From positions 1 through 47,501 of the forward strand of contig JAGWQH010000024.1 in NCBI GenBank assembly GCA_028870115.1: a DNA stretch of 47,501 nt, read 5' to 3'. Shown piece by piece: positions 23,377 through 32,618 of the stretch (position 1 is its first letter; each line of letters begins with the position of its first letter). Origin of the DNA: Candidatus Methylomirabilota bacterium (lineage in GTDB: Bacteria; Methylomirabilota; Methylomirabilia; Methylomirabilales; Methylomirabilaceae). The notes under the pieces are model-generated. The model searched no databases and had not been told where the DNA came from. It saw only the letters and a program-made list of their open reading frames with translations. Made by a program: the position numbers and the translations under genes.

Positions 23377-24465
23377 GTGACAGGGGTTCGAATCACAGCG
23401 TGGCTTGAAGAGCGGATCGATCTCTGGCCGCTCAGGCATTTCATCCAGAAGAAGGCCATCCCTGTCCATCGTCATACCGTCTGGTACTATTTCGGCGGAA
23501 TGACGCTCTTTCTTTTCGGGATCCAAGTGGCGACCGGGATCCTGTTGACCCTTTACTACCGGCCCAGCGGTGAAGAGGCGTACGAGAGCGTTCAATTTAT
23601 CATGACCGACGTCCAATTCGGTTGGCTCGTACGTTCGATCCATAGCTGGTCGGCCAATCTGATGGTGTTGACCATGATGATGCATCTGTTCAGCGTCTAC
23701 CTCACCCAGGCCTACCGAAAGCCACGAGAGCTGACATGGGTGACCGGCATGTTGCTGTTCGGCATAGTGCTTTGCTTCGGATTCAGCGGGTATCTGCTGC
23801 CTTGGAATGTTCTGTCGTATTTCGCCACCAAGGTCGGCACCGAGATCGCCGGGCAGTTCCCGCTTGTGGGTCAGGTTCTGATGCGGCTTCTGCGAGGCGG
23901 CGACGAGGTCACGGGCGCGACGGTGTCTCGCTTTTACGGTTTCCACATTGCCATCCTGCCGGCGACAATTACCGTGATCCTCGGCCTCCATCTGTTCCTG
24001 GTCCAGAAGCAAGGAATGAGCATTCCTCCGGCCGTAGAGCGAGCGCACAGGGGGCAGCCGCTCAAGACCATGCCGTTTGTCCCCAATTTTCTATTACGAG
24101 ACCTCTTTGGCTGGTTTGTCGCCCTCGGGCTTTTGGCCGCCTTGGCCTCCCTGTTCCCCTGGGAGCTTGGACAAAAGGCCGATCCATTCGCGCCGGCGCC
24201 TGCCGGAATTCGACCGGAATGGTACTTCGTCTTCATGTTCCAGAGCTTGAAGTATATCCCGGCCAAGATCGGTCCATTTGAGGGTGAGGTCCTGGGGGTT
24301 CTAGGTTTCAGTCTGGGCGGCCTATTCCTCCTGCTGGTCCCATTTCTGGACAAACGGTCAGCCTCGGGAGAGCCAAGTCCGCTCTTTCGATGGATCGGGA
24401 TCGGCATCATTGCGTACATCGTGATATTTACCGTGTTTGGATATGTCGCGCCGGCCATGAAATGA
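23377..24465 (+). CDS. Cytochrome b, fused b6/subunit IV type
   Basis: A 362-residue membrane protein. The N-terminal half is cytochrome b6-like, with haem-b histidines in [18 protein letters not shown] and [20 protein letters not shown] and the GYLLPWN segment. The C-terminal half matches subunit IV, with RPEWYF (the PEWY quinol-site motif) and three further spans. It starts with GTG right after the Rieske gene. No separate cytochrome c1 or f gene follows; the 9-haem protein at 24473 probably takes that role (inference). Confidence 0.92.
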   Translation: MTGVRITAWLEERIDLWPLRHFIQKKAIPVHRHTVWYYFGGMTLFLFGIQVATGILLTLYYRPSGEEAYESVQFIMTDVQFGWLVRSIHSWSANLMVLTMMMHLFSVYLTQAYRKPRELTWVTGMLLFGIVLCFGFSGYLLPWNVLSYFATKVGTEIAGQFPLVGQVLMRLLRGGDEVTGATVSRFYGFHIAILPATITVILGLHLFLVQKQGMSIPPAVERAHRGQPLKTMPFVPNFLLRDLFGWFVALGLLAALASLFPWELGQKADPFAPAPAGIRPEWYFVFMFQSLKYIPAKIGPFEGEVLGVLGFSLGGLFLLLVPFLDKRSASGEPSPLFRWIGIGIIAYIVIFTVFGYVAPAMK

Positions 24466-24472
24466 GGACGCC

Positions 24473-25741
24473 GTGAGGATTGTGCTGCGCGTCGCATGCT
24501 TCGGCCTCCTCCTGGCCGCGGCTTGGCTGATCCGCGTCCCCTTCGCGATGGCGGAGAATGCCTGCATTGACTGTCACAAGGCATTAAAGGATGAGCGCCT
24601 CAACCGTCCGGCTATCAAGATTAAAGACGATTACCACCTGGCGCGGGGACTGAGCTGCCACAACTGTCATGGCGGCGACCCCACCGCGCTCGACAATAAG
24701 GCGCAGGCCCACAGTCCGGCCAAGGGGTTCCTGGGCAAACCGAAGCGGCGCGCGATCCCTGAAGCCTGCGGGAAGTGCCACAGCGATCCACGCTATATGC
24801 GGCAGTTCAATCCATCCATTCGGACCGACCAGGTCAAGGAATACTATACCAGTGTTCACGGCAAACGACTTCGCGAGGGAGATCAGAAGGTCGCCGTCTG
24901 TATCAGTTGCCATGACGTGCATGCCATCCGTGCCGTCAAGGACCAGATGGCTTGGACCTATCCTACGAACGTCGCTGAGACCTGCAGCCGATGTCACGGT
25001 AACGCTGAGTATATGAAAGCGTACAAGATCCCCACCGATCAGTTCGAGAAGTACAAACAGAGCGTTCATTACGAGATGTTGACGAAGAGGGCCGACCTCG
25101 CCTCTCCGACGTGCAGTAGCTGCCACGGCAGCCACGGCGCCGCCCCTCCCGGTGTCGATTCGGTTGCGAATGTCTGCAGTCACTGCCATGTCGCGACGGC
25201 CGAGCTCTTCGCCAAGAGCCCGCACAAATCGGCATTTGCCGATCTGGGGATGCCGGCGTGCGTGACATGCCACAGTAATCACGACATTACGAAACCGTCA
25301 GACGCGATGCTGGGCGGTGGAGAAGGCACCCCTTGCGCGACCTGCCACGAAGCTGGCTCCGCACCTCTCAAGAAGGCCGCCGAGTTGCGAACCATGATTG
25401 AGGGTCTTTCGAGCCGGATCGATCAGGCGACCACAATCCTCACCAAGGCCGAGCGCGCAGGCATGGAGATCGGCGCTCCTCGATTCGAGCTCATCGCGGC
25501 AACGGAGTCCTTAATCAAGGCCAGATCCGCAATACATTCACTCGAAGTGGGACAGATCAAAGCCGCCACGGACTCCGGATCGATCGTCGCGCAGAAGAGT
25601 CTCGAGAGCGGCCAAGGCCTCCTGGCCGAGGTGCAGTTCCGTCGTAAGGGGCTGGCGGCCTCCATGCTGGTCATTGTCGCCGTCCTGGTCGGCCTCTTCT
25701 TCAAGATCAGGGACGTTGATCGGCGGGGAGGGCCTGATTGA
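24473..25741 (+). CDS. Nonahaem c-type cytochrome with C-terminal helix domain and membrane anchor
   Basis: A 422-residue exported protein with nine CXXCH sites (CIDCH, CHNCH, CGKCH, CISCH, CSRCH, CSSCH, CSHCH, CVTCH, CATCH) in the first 300 residues. An alpha-helical segment (AAELRTMIEGLSSRIDQATTIL and following) and a C-terminal membrane span (MLVIVAVLVGLFFKI) come after. The GTG start is 7 bases after cytochrome b. The position suggests it replaces cytochrome c1/f as acceptor from the Rieske centre. The family resembles cytochrome c3/NrfH-type multihaem proteins. Confidence 0.88.
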   Translation: MRIVLRVACFGLLLAAAWLIRVPFAMAENACIDCHKALKDERLNRPAIKIKDDYHLARGLSCHNCHGGDPTALDNKAQAHSPAKGFLGKPKRRAIPEACGKCHSDPRYMRQFNPSIRTDQVKEYYTSVHGKRLREGDQKVAVCISCHDVHAIRAVKDQMAWTYPTNVAETCSRCHGNAEYMKAYKIPTDQFEKYKQSVHYEMLTKRADLASPTCSSCHGSHGAAPPGVDSVANVCSHCHVATAELFAKSPHKSAFADLGMPACVTCHSNHDITKPSDAMLGGGEGTPCATCHEAGSAPLKKAAELRTMIEGLSSRIDQATTILTKAERAGMEIGAPRFELIAATESLIKARSAIHSLEVGQIKAATDSGSIVAQKSLESGQGLLAEVQFRRKGLAASMLVIVAVLVGLFFKIRDVDRRGGPD

Positions 25742-25874
25742 CCACGCCGCCGGCATTGACATGCATGGGGAGAGCGACTATAGTCCGCATAACAGCCGGC
25801 TTGCATGGGCCATCGGCGTAGGACTCGATGAGACTTTTAAGATTCGGGATATCTGCCCGCAGAAAGGAGAACGT

Positions 25875-26261
25875 ATGAAATCAGTGATCGGAAGGAGCGC
25901 AACGCTTGTGCTCGCGTGCCTCCTGCTTGTGAGCTTCACACCGTCTCGTAGCTTCGCCCAACCAAAGCCCAAGGTTCCACCTCCCTTCGCCTTCGAGCAG
26001 AAGACCAAGGATGAAGAGGGGAACTCGAGCCCCGGACGGGTGACGTTCGATCACAGCGCGCATCTGGCGAAAGGGCAGAAGTGCCTGAACTGCCACGGTA
26101 AGGATAAACCTTTTAAGACTAAGATTGGAACCTCTCCGAACCTCAACATGAAGGCCTACAATGAAGGAAAGGCGTGTGGTACATGCCATAACGGGAAGGT
26201 TGCATTCTCCACAAAGGAGATGGGCAACTGCCTGAAGTGCCATAAAGTACCATCATCATAG
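25875..26261 (+). CDS. Trihaem cytochrome c7-type protein
   Basis: A 128-residue periplasmic protein: signal peptide (ATLVLACLLLVSFTPSRSFAQ) and three haem sites (CLNCH, CGTCH, CLKCH) with FDHSAHL and the spacing of c(7)-type triheme domains. AAAGGAGA precedes the ATG at 25875. It is probably a soluble shuttle between the neighbouring large cytochromes. It ends 10 bases before the 13-haem gene. Confidence 0.88.
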   Translation: MKSVIGRSATLVLACLLLVSFTPSRSFAQPKPKVPPPFAFEQKTKDEEGNSSPGRVTFDHSAHLAKGQKCLNCHGKDKPFKTKIGTSPNLNMKAYNEGKACGTCHNGKVAFSTKEMGNCLKCHKVPSS

Positions 26262-26271
26262 TTCCGTACCT

Positions 26272-28437
26272 GTGCAGCACCGAGACGCGGCGGCCGGAAT
26301 CGTTTTCGTTGTCTGGGTGTTTCTGGCGGTAGTTCCGAATGCCTTCGCGGCCGTTTCGAGGTCGACTTCCACTTCTCAGGAGTGCCTAGCCTGCCACAAC
26401 GATCCCGACCTGAAGAAGGCGACCGGCGGGGGACGATACAGATCGCTGTTCGTAAAGCCGGCCGACTTGGTTCAATCTGCGCACGAAAAGCTTGCCTGCG
26501 CCGACTGCCATAGCGATATCCCAGAAGGGCCCCATACTGAAACGCCCCGCCTGGTCCGTTGCGGCGCATGCCATCGCACGCCTCATGACAAGGTTGCGGA
26601 GAGCACTCATAATAAGCTGGGTGGCAGCGGACCCAGCGCTGATTGCATCGCCTGCCATGGCACTCACCGGATTCGGAAGATAGCCGCGGATGGCCATGTC
26701 GTCTGCGCTTCGTGTCATAGCCGTCAGGCAAAGCAGATGGCGGCCGGCATTCATGCCGACAGTCGTGAGGAGAAAACCCGGCACCTGCCTACCTGCGTGA
26801 CGTGCCACGGCGCCCACGCCGTCACATCTCGCCGCGACCCCGCATCGCCTACCCATCGCTCGCACATTCATGAAACCTGTGCCCGCTGCCATGCCGATCC
26901 GAAGGTCATCGCCCGGGAGCGGATCGCCAGGCCGCGGGTCGTGGCGCTCTTCGAGCAGAGCATCCACGGCCAAGCCATCCTACAGAAAGGCAATCTTACT
27001 GCCGCAACCTGCACCGATTGCCATGGCGCCCATGAGATCCGGCGAGCTGCCGATCCCGCCTCAGCCATTTTCAAGAGGAACGTGGCGACAACCTGTAGTC
27101 ACTGCCACAGCGACGAAGCGGCGCAGTTTCGGGATAGCGTCCATGGGGAAGCCGTCTCGCGCGGGATTTTTGCGGCGCCGACATGCACGGATTGCCACGG
27201 AGAGCATGGGATCACCGGCACGCGCGCGCCGGGATCGCGGGTGGCGCCGCTGACGGTCTCCAAGACCTGCGCTGCCTGTCACGAGGCGGCGCCGGTGGTC
27301 GAGGAGTTCGGCCTCGCGCCGCGCCGCGTCGGGACCTTCTTCGAGAGCTTCCATGGCCTGGCGGTGAGAGGCGGATCGCCCGTGGTGGCCAACTGTGCAA
27401 GCTGCCATGGAACCCACAACATCCGGCCATCCTCCGATCCTCGTTCGACGGTCAACCCGATGAACCTCTCGCGAACCTGCGGGCAGTGCCACCGAGGCGC
27501 CGGCATGCAATTGGCCGGTGTCAGGATCCACGTGGCCCCCGGGTTTGGCGAGCACCCATGGGTGACCCTGGTCCGACGGATCTACCTCGTGATCATCTTT
27601 GTCGTCATCGGCGGGATGAGCCTGCACAACGGCCTTGACTTCCTGGCGCAACTGCGGGAGCGTTGGCGGGCAGAGGGGCAGCGGGAAGAGCCATCCCGCG
27701 TGCCTTCCGAGGTGGCGCGCCGACTCTTTGAGCGCTTCACGCTCAACGAGCGGATTCAGCATATCGCGCTGGTGGCGACCTTCACGATCCTGGTGATCAC
27801 CGGCTTTGCGCTGAAGTTTCCTGATGCGTGGTGGGCGCGGCCGCTGGTCTGGATCGAAAGAGGGTACACCGTCCGAGCCTGGCTACATCGGATCGCCGGC
27901 GCTCTGATGACGCTGGCGGCAGGGTATCATCTGGCGTATCTCTTCGGCACAGCGCGTGGTCGTACTCAGTTCCGGTTGATGCAATCCTGCCGCCGGGACG
28001 TGCGCGAGGCGTGGGACATGGTGGTCTTCAATCTGGGTCTGCGGCCGCACCGGCCCCGTTTCCACCGCTTCACGTACGTGGAGAAGCTGGAGTATTGGGC
28101 GGTCATTTGGGGAACTGTTGTGATGGCCGGCACCGGGTTTATCATGTGGTTCCAGACTGTTGTGCTGAAGCGCTGGCCCCTTTTGGTGATTGACCTGGCA
28201 ACCGTTATCCATTATTACGAGGCTTGGCTTGCCACACTGGCTGTCCTGGTCTGGCACTTCTACAGCGTTATCTTCCGGCCTGATATCTATCCGATGAGCC
28301 GAGTCTGGCTGACAGGGACGCTCACGGGGGAACAGATGGCCAAGGATCATCCCGCCGAACTGGAGGAGACGCTCGCGGCGGAAACCGCGCCAAGTCCATT
28401 ACCGGCGGACGAGATAACGAAACCGTCGGCGAGCTGA
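26272..28437 (+). CDS. 13-haem cytochrome c fused to cytochrome b-type membrane domain
   Basis: A 721-residue fusion. After a signal peptide, residues about 35-410 hold thirteen CXXCH sites (from CLACH to CGQCH). Residues about 425-690 form a membrane domain with several spans and conserved histidines (ERIQHIALVATFTILVITGFAL, WLHRIAGALMTLAAGYHLAYL, VIHYYEAWLATLAVLVWHFY), resembling di-haem cytochrome b561/NarI-like modules. The protein could pass electrons from quinol straight into a haem wire. The GTG start lacks a clear ribosome site and lies 10 bases after the previous stop, so coupling is likely. Confidence 0.88.
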   Translation: MQHRDAAAGIVFVVWVFLAVVPNAFAAVSRSTSTSQECLACHNDPDLKKATGGGRYRSLFVKPADLVQSAHEKLACADCHSDIPEGPHTETPRLVRCGACHRTPHDKVAESTHNKLGGSGPSADCIACHGTHRIRKIAADGHVVCASCHSRQAKQMAAGIHADSREEKTRHLPTCVTCHGAHAVTSRRDPASPTHRSHIHETCARCHADPKVIARERIARPRVVALFEQSIHGQAILQKGNLTAATCTDCHGAHEIRRAADPASAIFKRNVATTCSHCHSDEAAQFRDSVHGEAVSRGIFAAPTCTDCHGEHGITGTRAPGSRVAPLTVSKTCAACHEAAPVVEEFGLAPRRVGTFFESFHGLAVRGGSPVVANCASCHGTHNIRPSSDPRSTVNPMNLSRTCGQCHRGAGMQLAGVRIHVAPGFGEHPWVTLVRRIYLVIIFVVIGGMSLHNGLDFLAQLRERWRAEGQREEPSRVPSEVARRLFERFTLNERIQHIALVATFTILVITGFALKFPDAWWARPLVWIERGYTVRAWLHRIAGALMTLAAGYHLAYLFGTARGRTQFRLMQSCRRDVREAWDMVVFNLGLRPHRPRFHRFTYVEKLEYWAVIWGTVVMAGTGFIMWFQTVVLKRWPLLVIDLATVIHYYEAWLATLAVLVWHFYSVIFRPDIYPMSRVWLTGTLTGEQMAKDHPAELEETLAAETAPSPLPADEITKPSAS

Positions 28438-28451
28438 GGCGAGAGGATCTG

Positions 28452-30647
28452 ATGGCCGAACAGCCGCCCATCCGACGCCGGCGCATGCGCTTCTTCCTGC
28501 TCGCCGCGGGTGCCTGCGTCGTTGTTGGAGGTCTCGCGCTGGGCGGGCTCTATCGCCTCAGCTCGAGCCCGCTTCTATGTAATTCCTGCCACATTATGAA
28601 ACCGTATGTTGAGGCCTGGAGAGCCTCCAAACACAGCAACGTCACGTGTATCGATTGTCATTATCCTCCTGAGCTTCGCGGCACCATATGGGTCAAATAT
28701 CAGGCGCTGGCGCAGGTGGCGAAGTGGGCGACGCAGACCTACAGCTCGAAGCCGTTCGCCGAGGTTGAGGATGCGAGTTGTCTTCGCGCGGGGTGTCACA
28801 CGAGTCGGCTCTTGGAGGGGAAGGTCACCTTCAAGCGGGGGATCATCTTTGACCACGGTCCCCACCTGAAAGAGAAACGTCGGGGGCGACAGCTCCGATG
28901 CACAAGCTGTCATTCCCAGATCGTGGTGGGAACCCACATCGAGGTGACCACCACCACCTGTTACCTCTGCCACTTCAAGGGAATGAAGACCTCGCGGGAA
29001 TTTCACCCCCTCGGCGGCTGTACTGTCTGCCACACGGCGCCCAAGGCGGACATTCAGATGGGGACCATCACCTTCAATCACGAGTCGATGGTGAAGCGCA
29101 ATGTCGGATGCGAGAAGTGCCACCTCAACGTGGTTGAGGGGGATGGTCAGGCCCCAAGAGAGCGCTGCTACACCTGCCACAACCAGCCGGAGAAGCTTCA
29201 AAAGTACGCCGACACCTCATTCATGCACGAGTTTCACGTGACCGGTCATCATATCGAGTGTACCCGTTGCCACAGCGAGATCAGCCACAAGCTTCCGCCG
29301 CCCATCGGCCTGTCCGTGAGCCGGTTATGGCGATGGTTATCCGGACCTACCAGCGCCGAGGCTGCTGAGAATGACGCCCAAGCCCAGCCCAAGCGCCTCT
29401 TCCAGCCACCGCCAGTCACGATGCCGGAGGTGCACCCTGCTGCTCGAGATCGGGAGCTTGATTGCAAAGCCTGCCATCAGGCCACCCACCGCGGTGTCCT
29501 CGAGATGTATATCGGCATGGGAGGAAAGGGAACGCCGATGATCCCCGGCCATATGTTCCAGGTTCGGGTAGAGTGCGTGGCCTGTCATGTAGAGCCTGGG
29601 AAGGATAAGGCCCTGGAGAAATTTTCCGGTCGGACATTCAGACCCTCCGAACGCGCCTGTCTGGGCTGTCACGGTACGCGATATAAGGGCATGCTGGAAC
29701 GCTGGACGAAGACCATCAATACCATGCTCACGGCGGTCAATGCCAAACTTCTGTTGGCAGAGCAGGCATTGCAGACGACTGGTCGGACTCACCCGCAGTT
29801 TACGAAGGCCAGGCAGTTGGCCGCTGATGCGCGGCACAATGTGGAATTCGTTACGCATGGAAAGGGTGTCCACAACGTCTTTTTTGCCGCCGACCTGCTG
29901 AAGGTCGCGGCCGGTTACCTGGATCAGTCGATGGCCGCTATCGGGCAGTCGCCGCCGAGCGTTGCAGACGAGACCCTCGTCCGGGGAGGCTATTGCGCGG
30001 TGCTGTGTCACAACCAGGCGGGGGTACGGGCACCGGAGGATGTGACATTTGGGGCTGAGACGATCCCGCATATCCGCCACGTGACTGATTTCGGTGTTAC
30101 ATGTACGGCATGCCACTCGGCAGAGCAGCACAAGGCGGTGACCGCCACAAAAGAGACCTGCTTGAGCTGTCATCACCGCGCAGGCAACAACAACGAGCGG
30201 TGCATCGCCTGCCATAAGCTCCAATACGCCTTCTTTTCTGGTACTATTGAGATTAAAGGCGTTGAGCCGGCCCCCAGCAGTCACGCGCAGCTTACCGACT
30301 GTGTGGGATGTCACAACGTTCAGGCAAAGCATTCCCGGCAGGCGGTAGCGGGGCGCTGTCTGGGCTGTCACGACACGACGTCCCTTAAAGCGTTAGCGCA
30401 GTGGCGGAAGGATATAGGTCGAGGTGTAGAAGAAGCGATGCGCCCCCTGAGGAAAGGCGAGTCCAGCCTGCGCCATGCCCCTCAAGACCCAAGAGCGCCT
30501 GAGGCGCGCCTGCTCCTTCAGGCGACAAAAAGAGACCTCGATCTGGTCGTAAAGGCCGGAGGTGTGCACAATCCCGATCTGGCAAAGGCGATCCTGGTCA
30601 AAGCGAAGGAATCGGCCGAGCGGGCCGTGAGCCTCTTGAACCGATAA
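28452..30647 (+). CDS. NapC/NirT-anchored giant multihaem cytochrome (16-18 haems)
   Basis: A 731-residue protein anchored by one N-terminal span (FFLLAAGACVVVGGLALGGLY), followed by a NapC/NirT-like start (CNSCHIMKPYVEAW). I count sixteen CXXCH sites plus two expanded ones: CLRAGCH (CX4CH, about residue 109) and CAVLCH (CX3CH, about residue 517). The tail holds two copies of a helical module, at about residues 415-498 and 645-731, each around a G(G/K)GVHN motif. NapC/NirT proteins oxidise quinol and feed periplasmic reductases; here the whole relay appears to be one polypeptide. It follows the b-type fusion by 14 bases. Confidence 0.87.
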   Translation: MAEQPPIRRRRMRFFLLAAGACVVVGGLALGGLYRLSSSPLLCNSCHIMKPYVEAWRASKHSNVTCIDCHYPPELRGTIWVKYQALAQVAKWATQTYSSKPFAEVEDASCLRAGCHTSRLLEGKVTFKRGIIFDHGPHLKEKRRGRQLRCTSCHSQIVVGTHIEVTTTTCYLCHFKGMKTSREFHPLGGCTVCHTAPKADIQMGTITFNHESMVKRNVGCEKCHLNVVEGDGQAPRERCYTCHNQPEKLQKYADTSFMHEFHVTGHHIECTRCHSEISHKLPPPIGLSVSRLWRWLSGPTSAEAAENDAQAQPKRLFQPPPVTMPEVHPAARDRELDCKACHQATHRGVLEMYIGMGGKGTPMIPGHMFQVRVECVACHVEPGKDKALEKFSGRTFRPSERACLGCHGTRYKGMLERWTKTINTMLTAVNAKLLLAEQALQTTGRTHPQFTKARQLAADARHNVEFVTHGKGVHNVFFAADLLKVAAGYLDQSMAAIGQSPPSVADETLVRGGYCAVLCHNQAGVRAPEDVTFGAETIPHIRHVTDFGVTCTACHSAEQHKAVTATKETCLSCHHRAGNNNERCIACHKLQYAFFSGTIEIKGVEPAPSSHAQLTDCVGCHNVQAKHSRQAVAGRCLGCHDTTSLKALAQWRKDIGRGVEEAMRPLRKGESSLRHAPQDPRAPEARLLLQATKRDLDLVVKAGGVHNPDLAKAILVKAKESAERAVSLLNR

Positions 30648-30671
30648 GCGTCAGTGTCAACATCATGAACC

Positions 30672-30688
30672 GCCTGCCGACGGCAGGC
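30672..30688. repeat. Short perfect palindrome
   Basis: GCCTGCCG-A-CGGCAGGC forms an 8-bp stem with a one-base centre, 25 bases after the giant cytochrome stop. It resembles REP-type palindromes or an RNA stability element; no T-run follows. Confidence 0.55.
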
Positions 30689-30724
30689 CGCAAAGATTTG
30701 AAGGAGGTTGCGACTGATCGAGCT

Positions 30725-31333
30725 ATGGCACACACTGTGAACTCAGAAAAGATCATGGAAGGAAAACGGTCGACCGGCAGGATACGTCTCGCCATCATGT
30801 TGAGCAGCACGTTGGCCGTAGGCTTTCTCCTCGGCTACCTGGCCTCAGCCTTTGTTCCGCTCGTCCGACCGCCACAATCGCCTGCCTCTTCGGTATCAAC
30901 TGATTCCAGTCCCCGCCTCTCACCCTCCGAGATTGAGTCGGCCCTGAAGGCGGCCCACGCCTCGCTTGACGCCGGTGATCTCCAAGCAGCCTGGGAGAAA
31001 TACCACCAGATTCTGCTAACCGATCGGAGCCAAGTCGAGGCACTGACTCACCTCGGAATCATCCTGATGGCGAGCAACCGGCCGGATGAGGCCATAAAGC
31101 TGTATGACCGCGCGCTGAGCCTGAACCCACAATACGCCCATGCCCTGTTCGACAAGGGGCAGGCCTTGAAAAAGAAGGGAGATGCGAAGGAGGCCACTGA
31201 GGCGTTCCAGCGGTTTCTCACCCTGGTGCCGCCGGACTCAGACGATGCCAAGCGGGTCAAGGGATGGATAGCGGAGTTTGGCCGCTCCGGTCGTCCCGCA
31301 CAGAACAACGGTGACGGGCCTGGGAAAAAGTAG
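30725..31333 (+). CDS. Membrane-anchored TPR protein
   Basis: A protein of about 202 residues with one N-terminal span (LAIMLSSTLAVGFLLGYLASAFV), a Ser/Pro linker and at least two TPR-like repeats (EALTHLGIILMASNRPDEAI..., HALFDKGQALKKKGDAKEATEAFQRFL). Such proteins often help haem delivery or complex assembly (as NrfG/CcmH do). As the last gene of the cytochrome cluster it is a reasonable assembly factor (inference). The start is uncertain: ATG 30725 or 30755. An upstream ATG at 30665 would place the palindrome inside the gene. Confidence 0.75.
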   Translation: MAHTVNSEKIMEGKRSTGRIRLAIMLSSTLAVGFLLGYLASAFVPLVRPPQSPASSVSTDSSPRLSPSEIESALKAAHASLDAGDLQAAWEKYHQILLTDRSQVEALTHLGIILMASNRPDEAIKLYDRALSLNPQYAHALFDKGQALKKKGDAKEATEAFQRFLTLVPPDSDDAKRVKGWIAEFGRSGRPAQNNGDGPGKK

Positions 31334-31406
31334 AGTTACTGCCCACCATGTTGTAGTGTTCGCGGTTCTTTTCTGCGGTGAGTCAATCGCAATCCCTGGC
31401 TGGTAT

Positions 31407-32618
31407 TCATGTCTGGGGAGATCCGGGTCGGAGCAGGATGAGTAGCAGGAGGGCTGACAGGCCGGCCAGGGCGGCGCCGACGGTGAAGGCCGGCCCCGCG
31501 CCGAACGACTGATAGAGATAGCCCATCAGCAGACTGCTGGGCAGGGCAGCGATCCCGATGCAGGAGTGAAAGAGGCCAAAGGCGGAGGCCTGGCGATCCT
31601 GGGGAACCAGGTCGGCAATGAGCGCCCGTTCACCCCCTTCGGTCAGCCCGAAATACAGGCCATAGAAACCCATGAGCACCCAGATGTGCCAAGGCTGGCC
31701 GGCGACACCAAACCCCAGGTAGGCGAGGGCGTACACCAGCCATCCGGCGATGATGGCGCCCCGCCGCCCTCGAAGGTCCGAGAGCATCCCGCCCGGCATT
31801 CCTGTCATCGCCTTCACCAGGCTGAAGAACATCCAGAGCAGCGGCAGGTGGATGGCTGCGATCCCGATCTCCTGCGCCCGCAGCAGGAGGAAGGCGTCGC
31901 TGGAGTTGCCGAGTGTGAACAGCGTCACGACCAGCAGGAAGCGAGATAGTTGACTATCCGGACGGCCGGCGCCCGGCGTCGCTTCTGGGGCTGCCGTAGA
32001 AGTGACCTGAATGTCCCTCACCTTCAGAACAAGAATAAGGACCGAGAGGATACCAGGGATCGCGGCCAGCAGGAAGAGCGTCCGGAGCCGATCCCCCAGG
32101 AGCAGCAGGATCGCATAGGCCAAGGCCGGGCCGCCAACCGCCCCCAGGTGGTCCATCGAGCGATGGAACCCATAGGCCCGTCCGCGGATAGCTACGTCGG
32201 TGGAGCCGGCGATGAGGGCGTCCCTGGGCGGGGTCCGCAATCCTTTGCCCAGGCGGTCTGTGAACCGGATCATCAAGACATGCCAAGGCGCCAGGGCCAA
32301 CGCGACGAACGGGCGACTTACGGTGGACAGGGTATACCCGGCGACCACCAGCCCCTTGCGCCGTCCAAGCCGGTCAGACAGCCACCCTGACAACAGCTTG
32401 GTCAGGCTGGCCGCGCTCTCGGCGATCCCCTCTACGAGTCCAACAAAGGTCTGGCCTGCCCCCAGCACGCTGGTCAGAAACAGCGGCAACAGCGGATAGA
32501 TCATCTCTGAGCTGACATCGGTCAGCATGCTGACCAGCCCAAGAGCCACCACGTTCCCGCTGAGGCCGAACAGGCGAACCCCCCGATTATCTGACACGGT
32601 AGGTGTCGATGCGCTCAT
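31407..32618 (-). CDS. MFS transporter
   Basis: A 403-residue, 12-span major facilitator. The loop 2-3 signature is visible (GWLSDRLGRRKGLVVAGY) with its second-half counterpart GMLSDLRGRRGAIIAGW. The segment DRLGKGLRTPPRDALIAGS is characteristic of a subgroup of uncharacterised exporters. Its start overlaps the end of the pyrophosphatase gene by 32 bases, so they share a transcript. A fragment of a paralogue's C-terminus lies at 9003-9126. Substrate unknown. Confidence 0.88.
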   Translation of the reverse strand: MSASTPTVSDNRGVRLFGLSGNVVALGLVSMLTDVSSEMIYPLLPLFLTSVLGAGQTFVGLVEGIAESAASLTKLLSGWLSDRLGRRKGLVVAGYTLSTVSRPFVALALAPWHVLMIRFTDRLGKGLRTPPRDALIAGSTDVAIRGRAYGFHRSMDHLGAVGGPALAYAILLLLGDRLRTLFLLAAIPGILSVLILVLKVRDIQVTSTAAPEATPGAGRPDSQLSRFLLVVTLFTLGNSSDAFLLLRAQEIGIAAIHLPLLWMFFSLVKAMTGMPGGMLSDLRGRRGAIIAGWLVYALAYLGFGVAGQPWHIWVLMGFYGLYFGLTEGGERALIADLVPQDRQASAFGLFHSCIGIAALPSSLLMGYLYQSFGAGPAFTVGAALAGLSALLLLILLRPGSPQT

